From assembly GCF_031877795.1 (NCBI RefSeq), contig NC_133970.1, forward strand, positions 48,676,828 to 48,740,827: a stretch of 64,000 nucleotides of DNA, written 5' to 3'. Source of the stretch: Strix aluco (lineage: Eukaryota; Chordata; Aves; Strigiformes; Strigidae). The translations under genes and the position numbers were made by a program. Below the pieces are notes generated by a model. It had not been told where the DNA came from, ran no database searches, and saw only the letters and a program-made list of their open reading frames with translations. This document shows positions 58,274-64,000 of this stretch, in pieces (within the stretch, counting starts at the first letter, position 1; every line of letters starts with the position of its first letter).

Positions 58274-61200
58274 CTAAAAAGTAAATTTTAAAATTGAAAA
58301 TGACAGTCTTATATTTTATGTTAGTTTAAGCTTGAACTAAGTTTAAAATAATCAAATTTTATATGAATGCAGACAATAAAACACTGCGGATTTGTAGATT
58401 ACATTGTTGATGTGAGTTGAACATGCACCTATATGCTACAAGAAATTAAACTATTGCGTTAGCGTTAGAAGAATTTTGCCCTGAAGTTACATTTGCAAAT
58501 AGCCAAAAGAGAAAGCTGAACTTTAAGACATTAACATCAGACATTGAATTCATCAGCCTTAATACAGTCATGCCAAAAAAAGAAAATGCAGTACAAATGA
58601 TACAGCCCAGTTTAAATACTTATCCTGGTTTCAGCTGGGACAGAGTTAATGTTTCTTGTTAGTAGCTAGAATAGTGCTGTGTTTTGGGTTCAGTATGGGA
58701 TTTGGTAGGAGAAGAACATTGATAATACACTGATGCTTTCAGTTGATGCTAAGAGATCAAGGACTCTCCAACTCCCCATGTCCTGCCCGTGCACAAGAAG
58801 CTGGGAGGGAGCAGGGCCAGAGCACCGGACCCAAATTGGCCAGTGGAATATTCCAGATCATACAACGTCATGCTCAGTATAGAGACGAGGGTTGGCTGGG
58901 AAGGAGGGGGTTCTCTCTCACTTCCAGGATTGTGGTTTCAGGATCTTGTTCGGGATCGCTAGCTGGGAACAGGCTGGGTATCAGTCAGCATGTGGTGAGC
59001 AATCGCGTTGTACATTATCTGTTTGTACTTTCTATTATTGTTATTGTTTTATTTTATTTCAATTATTAAACTGCTTTTATCTCAACCTATGAGTTTCCTT
59101 ACCCTTACCCCTCTAATTTCCTCCCCCATCCCCCAGGCAGGGAAGGGTGAGTGAGCGGCTGTGTGGTGTTTGGCTGGAGGCTGGGTTCAAACCACGACAA
59201 TACTAGAAAAGGCATTTGTGAGAAATTAAAATTACTGAAGCCTTTAACAAAAAAATATTCATGGAATTGGAAGCCATTTTGGTAGGACTTTACTCCCCTT
59301 TCTAGCACTCAAATTTCTTCCCGTGCTTTGGGTGTTCCTCTGTATCCTCAAAAGTCTAGTACCTTTAATTCCTTATGAAGTATGTATCTAGGGGAACTCT
59401 CACCTTTCATGTGAGGGGCTGATTTCACAAGAAGGAGAGCATGTTATCATACAGCAATTAAATCCAGACAATTTAAACAAGCAGTCTGGTAGGAACTGAT
59501 CCAATTTACTACATGACCTGCTACTATAGCTCGGGAATTGACACAGTAATGATAGGAAGTAGAAAAGAGCTTAGACTACTTGTTACTAACACTAAAAACA
59601 TTGTGACACACTAATTCCACACCCCCACCAGTCTACCCCTTTGTTCAGACTAGATGTAATGAAAATTCCCATCCCCCTGCCATGTCTAGCAGTGGACCAG
59701 GTTGCTCTGAGAGATTATACAGTCTTTGTGCTTGAAAGTTTTCTAAGACCTTCCTGGAGAAATCCCTGAGTAACCTGTTCCAACCTACTAGCTGACCTTG
59801 CTTTGAGCAGGACGTTGGGCATGAGACCTCCCCTGAGGTCACCCTCAGCTTGAATTTTCCTATGACTCTAAGCAACAATGTCATTCTTGGGACAGGTTTG
59901 GCTTGGCAAACACAAGCAAGCCTAAGTGGCCTACAAAAGACAGGGAAAACATGGCTACTTCTCAGGACATGTTACTGCAAATTCACACTCTGTCTGGGTG
60001 GTGAAATCTTGCAGAATGATAGATTTGTCCAATTTAAACTGTTACTGCTTTCAGTTCTGCATCCCACCTTTTTCCATGAGCTACTGCCCCTTATATGGCA
60101 ACAGAGAGAACTGGTCATGTGCCCTGCACCTTAGCTGTGCCATTTTGGAGTTGCAGCTGCTTATCCCATCACGAAACACTTGCTGTTGCTACCAGCTGAA
60201 TTCTTTGTTGTAAAGTCAGTGATTTTTAAATCTGTCTAGGGTGGCAGAGAAAGTTTTACATATACTGTTCAGAGAGCAAAAGTGGCAATAACCCTTCCAA
60301 ATCATCATCTGTACAGAATGTCCTAGTCCTAACCTAATATGCAACAATATCTTAAGACTTACATGTAATTATCTACTCACTAGTCACATAGAATATTTTT
60401 TAGACATATGTGTTAGACACACATTATAATATGCATGTCTAATGCATGTTTTACAGAGAATGTTGCAAAATCAAGCATAGCAAAGTAATTTTGAGAAAGA
60501 TGATATTCAGTCAAAAACTTCAGATGTTGACTAAGCAGCAGTAAGACAGTAAGACTGTCATTACATTGTCACTGGAATTTATCATGCTGTGCTGGGTTTG
60601 TGTGGCAGGGTTTTGGTAGCAGGGGAGGGGGCTACAGCAGTGGCCCCTGTCAGAAGCTGCTCGAAGCTCCCCCGGCTCCGATTTGGACCCACCTCTGGGC
60701 AAGGCCGAGCCAATTAGCGACGGTGGCTGCGCCTCTGCGGTACCGTATTTAAGAAGGGGAACCTGGGAGGAGTTGTGAGGAGAACATCTGTGTGAGCACT
60801 GAGGTCAGTGGAAGGAAGGAGGAGGGGGGAAGGTGCGCCAGAGCAGAGACCCCCCCCAGCCCGTGGGGAGAGGACAGGCTGTGCCCCTGCACCCATGGAG
60901 GTCACCGGGGGAGCAGATGCCCACCTGCAGCCCGGGGAGGGCCCCACACCGGAGCAGTTCAGGAAGAGCTGCAGCCCATGGGAAGGACTCATGTCAGAGA
61001 AGTTCGTGGAGGACTGTCTCCTGTGGGAGGGACCCCACGCTGGAGCAGGGGAGGAGTACGAGGAGTCCTCCCCCTGGGGAGGAAGGAGTGGTGGACTGAC
61101 TGTAACCACCCATTCTCCAACTAGTAATGTGGTGAATATATTAATAATTTTTAACAGGCTCTGCAACTTTAAGGGTGGCTACAGCACTGTTCAAATTTTA

Positions 61201-62725
61201 TCTGTTAACCTGTTTCTCTAAGGAAGGCAGGCTTATATAATCCTTTTGTCCATTTCCTTGATCCCTTCCCAAATAAATTATGAGCCCATCAGACAAATTT
61301 CAAATAAATCTGATACAATAGAGGTCTGAAAAGGTACCAACTTCCTACAGAAAAGAACTGCACAGCTGCAGCCTAGAAGCTACGGCTCCTAAAGCAATTT
61401 ACTTGGTGAGCTTGCAGCAGATGGGGCAGCCAGGAGGTACATGCTGTGACCAGGGAGATATCAGCCAGCCAAGAGGTAGCTTCTGCCAGTGCTTGCACAT
61501 GTCCAGCCTGTCAGATGGGGGAGAGGCAGCGAAGACTGGCACAAACTGTAGGATGGAGGGGGATGTAAGAGTTGCAGCTATGGAGAGGGGTTGTGAGGGG
61601 CAACTGTGGTGTTCAGGCAATGCATTATTCAGAAAACTGCATGGGAATAACTGAATAACCACAAGTTAAATAACTGAATGATAGAAAAGTCTAATGACAA
61701 CACTCACGTTCCATCTTGAATGCCATCATTAGGCCCATTTTTTGTCTGTAAAAGTCTGAAAAATGTCTAGAATTTGAAAAATGATCCAAGTGATTAATGC
61801 TTCATCTTGTATCACCTATCTTAATGTTAGGTGGAAGAAAACTAAATTGTCCCAGAATATAAGAATGCTTCAGGAAAAGATACTGGCAATCTAGATACAA
61901 ATTAAATATTAGAAAAGGTACAAACAAAAAATGAACTGGTACAATTACACAGGCTAGTTAATTAGATGACTACAGTACCTGAATTATTTTATCTCCAGGC
62001 TGCAACAACTTAGACGCTGGTCCTTCTGGTTGCACTCTGGTTACAAATATACCCTTGAAACACAGAGGTGGAAAACATTTTTAACAACTTATATCATAAA
62101 TATTGTGGTAGCATGAAACAGATGCAATTCAAAGCATCTCAATTTTCTATCCTAAGTAGAAGAGAATGAGATATTCTACAGATCTACTGGGTTTTTTGGC
62201 TGCCTTCCTTTTCTGATGTTAAATCCAGAACTGCCTTTAAAAGACTATCAAAGGGCAAATTCTGATCTGCCTTTGTTTAATTTGGCAGATGTACATGTCA
62301 AGATGAATTATTAACCACCAAAAATAAGGCTGTAGGCTTGTTCTATTTAAGAGGTTTCCTAATTGTAAACTCCATAATTCACTATCTCAAATCTGTTGAC
62401 TGATATCTAGAACAGTGCAAGAAACAGCCAGAATAATCCTCTGTTTTCATGTGACCACAGTGGTTTCCTACCACCTTGATTTTCCATAATAATTTGTCCT
62501 CAGTTTTCTCCCATCACGCCCTGGAATTTAGTGGCTTGGGTTTGGGGGATATATATATTTTTTAACCTGGTAAAAACTAGGAAAAAAAAATTATCAGAAT
62601 GATTGTAAGATGCATTAGTATAAAATACTCACATCATCTTCAGGTCTGAATGGATTCCCTCTACCACCAACTCCTCCTGATATACTAAATCCAAGTTCTG
62701 TATCCTTGTCAATTCTCACTCGAAT
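58166..62725 (-). CDS. ERBIN: ERBIN, Erbin (ERBB2-interacting LAP protein), last three coding exons
   Basis: Erbin is a leucine-rich-repeat and PDZ (LAP) scaffold at the basolateral membrane and cell junctions; its PDZ binds the C terminus of ERBB2 and of delta-catenin/ARVCF-type proteins. Three exons on the minus strand (62725-62633, 62053-61979, 58273-58166) encode one continuous PDZ domain of 91 residues ending REVSS then TAA. Visible are the carboxylate-binding loop ELGFSISGG, the [13 protein letters not shown] strand-helix region, the [12 protein letters not shown] turn and the helix [11 protein letters not shown] with the His at its start that typifies class I binding. All junctions are GT-AG in phase 0. 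The LRR and central parts lie right of the window. The identity is very secure; conserved introns exclude a processed pseudogene. Confidence 0.97.
58621..59198 (+). mobile_element. solo LTR (578 bp), antisense to ERBIN
   Basis: Perfect duplication ATACT (58616-58620 and 59199-59203). It starts TATCCTGGTTTCAGCTGG (TG changed to TA) and ends TTCAAACCACGACA. ATTAAA near 59064 fits + strand orientation. Confidence 0.92.
59690..59872 (+). mobile_element. old CR1 3' tail
   Basis: Decayed CR1 end: CCTGAGTAACCTGTTCCAAC, TGACCTTGCTTTGAGCAGGA, GTTGGGCATGAGACCTCCCC and a terminal CTATGACTCT. Confidence 0.75.
60588..61115 (+). mobile_element. partial LTR (family B), 3'-truncated, antisense to ERBIN
   Basis: It starts TGTGCTGGGTTTGTGTGG. 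From ~60601 to ~61083 it is almost identical to the reverse complement of 23102-23590 (a 98-residue translated stretch is the same in both). After ~61083 it loses ~25 bp and decays into unique sequence without a matching LTR end or duplication. A TATA-like TATTTAAG lies near 60747. Confidence 0.88.
61979..62053 (-). CDS. ERBIN: ERBIN PDZ exon, middle
   Basis: Minus-strand acceptor CTGTGTTTCAAG and donor GTACTG. It encodes [20 protein letters not shown] then DKIIQ, 25 codons, phase 0 on both sides. Confidence 0.97.
62054..62632 (-). other. ERBIN: ERBIN intron
   Basis: 579-bp intron with no feature recognised. Confidence 0.85.
62633..62725 (-). CDS. ERBIN: ERBIN PDZ exon, first
   Basis: Minus-strand acceptor AACTATTTAG and donor GTGAGT. 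It encodes [20 protein letters not shown] then [11 protein letters not shown], 31 codons. It holds PDZ strand A and the GLGF-type carboxylate-binding loop (here LGFS). Confidence 0.97.
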
Positions 62726-64000
62726 CTAAATAGTTATAACCAAAGTTTGGACTGGATGAAAATTTGCATCCAAAGCTACCATAATGAAATTACTATTAAG
62801 GAATTAATCTGAACAAAAGCTTTAAAAAAAAACCCAAACCCTCAAAAACCCCCATTTATCACAAATCAAGAGCGTATTATATCTCATAGCATTAATTCAG
62901 AACAAGATTACAATATAACAGCATCTTGTATCATTGTACACAAGTTTTACTCCAATATTGCTATGATTATAATCACAGTAGTCCATGTGGGCTTTAAATT
63001 CAGAGATATTTAGATATTGTGTAAATGCATTTAATGCCCCCAGCAAATATACATGTTCATATGAAAGAACCCGTTCTTCCTATTTCTTTGCTACTTCTAG
63101 CTGAATTTTAAATATCAAACCTAGTTCCTATTTTCACTTTAAGTTCTACAGAGCCAAAATAATCTCTCCTTTCTCTTGACAGAAGAGTTGACTAGAAAAC
63201 TTATTTTACACAAAAAGTGGATGTTTGCATTCTAGCACAGAAAAAACATAGCTCTCAGTATTTTCTCAAAAACCAAAACAATACAGAGGAAACATCCCAT
63301 GTCCAAGAACAGAAAAAAAGTTGTCCACAATGAAAGATCCATTAAATTGCATAAGAATTTCTTACTCACATCTGTCTATCATAAATAAAACTGATAATTA
63401 TCAGGCATGCATCAGATGCTCACACTGGTTTTTTATCCTGGTTTTTGTTTAGGGCTGCACATTTCTACATTTGCAGGTTTTTGAGCCATTCCTGCATAGC
63501 AATGAATAGATGCAAAGTACTCTAAGTTGTACTGCTACTTTGTATTTTTTTCAGTTACTACATTGTGGGAATACAATGGAAGATTGGCGAGGAGGATTTT
63601 AAACACACTCAAGCAACTTGCAGCTGGTGTGCTGAAAAACTTGACGGGTAGAATGTCTGTGCTTTGATAACACAAGCCTGTGAGAGACTCAGAACATCCT
63701 TGAGATTCTTGCCCTGCTGTGGGCAAAGTGGAAAAAGCAAAGCACAGTGGAAAAGTATGCCTGCAAAAATCCTGGATGTATACAAGTGAAAGCAGCAGGT
63801 TCAAGATCTTTTCCTTCTTTGCTTCTTTCTGACTAGCAAGGCCTGAGCTCCGCAGTGCCTGCGTCCCCGCTTGGGTGCCTCTGCCCGGGTGATGCTGCGG
63901 AGATCCCCCAGGTCACAAGGTAACGAGAATTTACTCTTTGCATTTCATCTGTGGTTTTGTGGTTGTTCCTGCGTCCTGCCTGTGTTGGCTCATGCACACA
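62726..64000 (-). other. ERBIN: ERBIN intron, continuing beyond the window
   Basis: No further ERBIN exon recognised up to the right edge. The last ~180 bases are more GC- and CpG-rich (63841-63920) without a clear coding frame; I cannot name what this is. Confidence 0.6.

Larger units (their letters stand above)
58274..61978 (-). other. ERBIN: ERBIN penultimate intron
   Basis: 3.7 kb containing an LTR (58621-59198), an old CR1 tail (about 59690-59872) and a partial LTR (60588-~61115). The remainder (59204-59685, 59875-60585, 61116-61978) is unremarkable. Confidence 0.85.

Noticed and set aside
63535..63804. 89-residue minus-strand frame as a further ERBIN exon
   Set aside because: Its sequence does not match what I know of Erbin upstream of the PDZ domain and it lacks convincing splice sites in the right phase.
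1..64000. tRNA, rRNA, CRISPR array or bacterial-type operon
   Set aside because: No cloverleaf with tRNA promoter boxes, rRNA core, regular repeat-spacer array or operon structure was seen by eye; small nucleolar RNAs in introns cannot be excluded without a covariance-model search.

Overview
The window is vertebrate nuclear DNA, almost certainly from a bird. It has large AT-rich introns with GT-AG exons, CR1 LINEs ending in ATTCTGTG-type 3' termini, and many solo LTRs flanked by 5-bp target-site duplications (TSDs), as in avian ERVL-like elements. There is no bacterial, phage or CRISPR content. Two protein-coding genes are present, both identified from their translated exons. Species and chromosome cannot be fixed from the sequence; from memory, the human orthologues lie together at 5q12, a segment that is Z-linked in birds. 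SREK1 (splicing regulatory glutamic acid/lysine-rich protein 1, SRrp86/SFRS12) is on the + strand. Eleven coding exons run from 8499 to the stop at 43141-43143, and all splice phases join into 578 codons. The first coding exon, with the N terminus and start of RRM1, lies left of the window, so 1-8498 is intron 1. The visible protein has the end of RRM1, a linker, RRM2 with intact RNP motifs, two RS-rich exons, a very large K/E/R/D-rich exon and a basic C-terminal tail. The 3'UTR extends to about 45.2 kb, possibly 46.4 kb. ERBIN (Erbin/ERBB2IP) enters from the right on the - strand. Its last three coding exons (62725-62633, 62053-61979, 58273-58166) encode a complete C-terminal PDZ domain and the natural stop. 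The two genes are therefore tail to tail, about 12-15 kb apart. As I recall, both genes point the same way in human, which would imply a local inversion in one lineage. Mobile DNA fills most of the large introns and the intergenic gap. SREK1 intron 3 holds a near-full-length sense CR1 (about 17.14-21.55 kb), an older antisense CR1 split by an LTR (21.8-23.65 kb), and a 1.05-kb LTR ending 151 bp before exon 4. Intron 9 holds several LTRs, one nested in another. The intergenic region has a second young CR1 (48.07-50.47 kb, - strand), three LTR-type insertions and a CR1-in-CR1 nest. All nine LTRs of substantial length inside the two genes are antisense to the host gene; the only sense ones are reduced to 82 and 148 bp. 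No new defence or metabolic system is visible. The best leads are a CpG-retaining candidate poison exon in SREK1 intron 2 (15989-16112), a second candidate alternative exon between exons 6 and 7 (28137-28218), and three pairs of dispersed repeats whose interiors are near-identical while other parts have diverged (gene conversion, or an assembly artefact).
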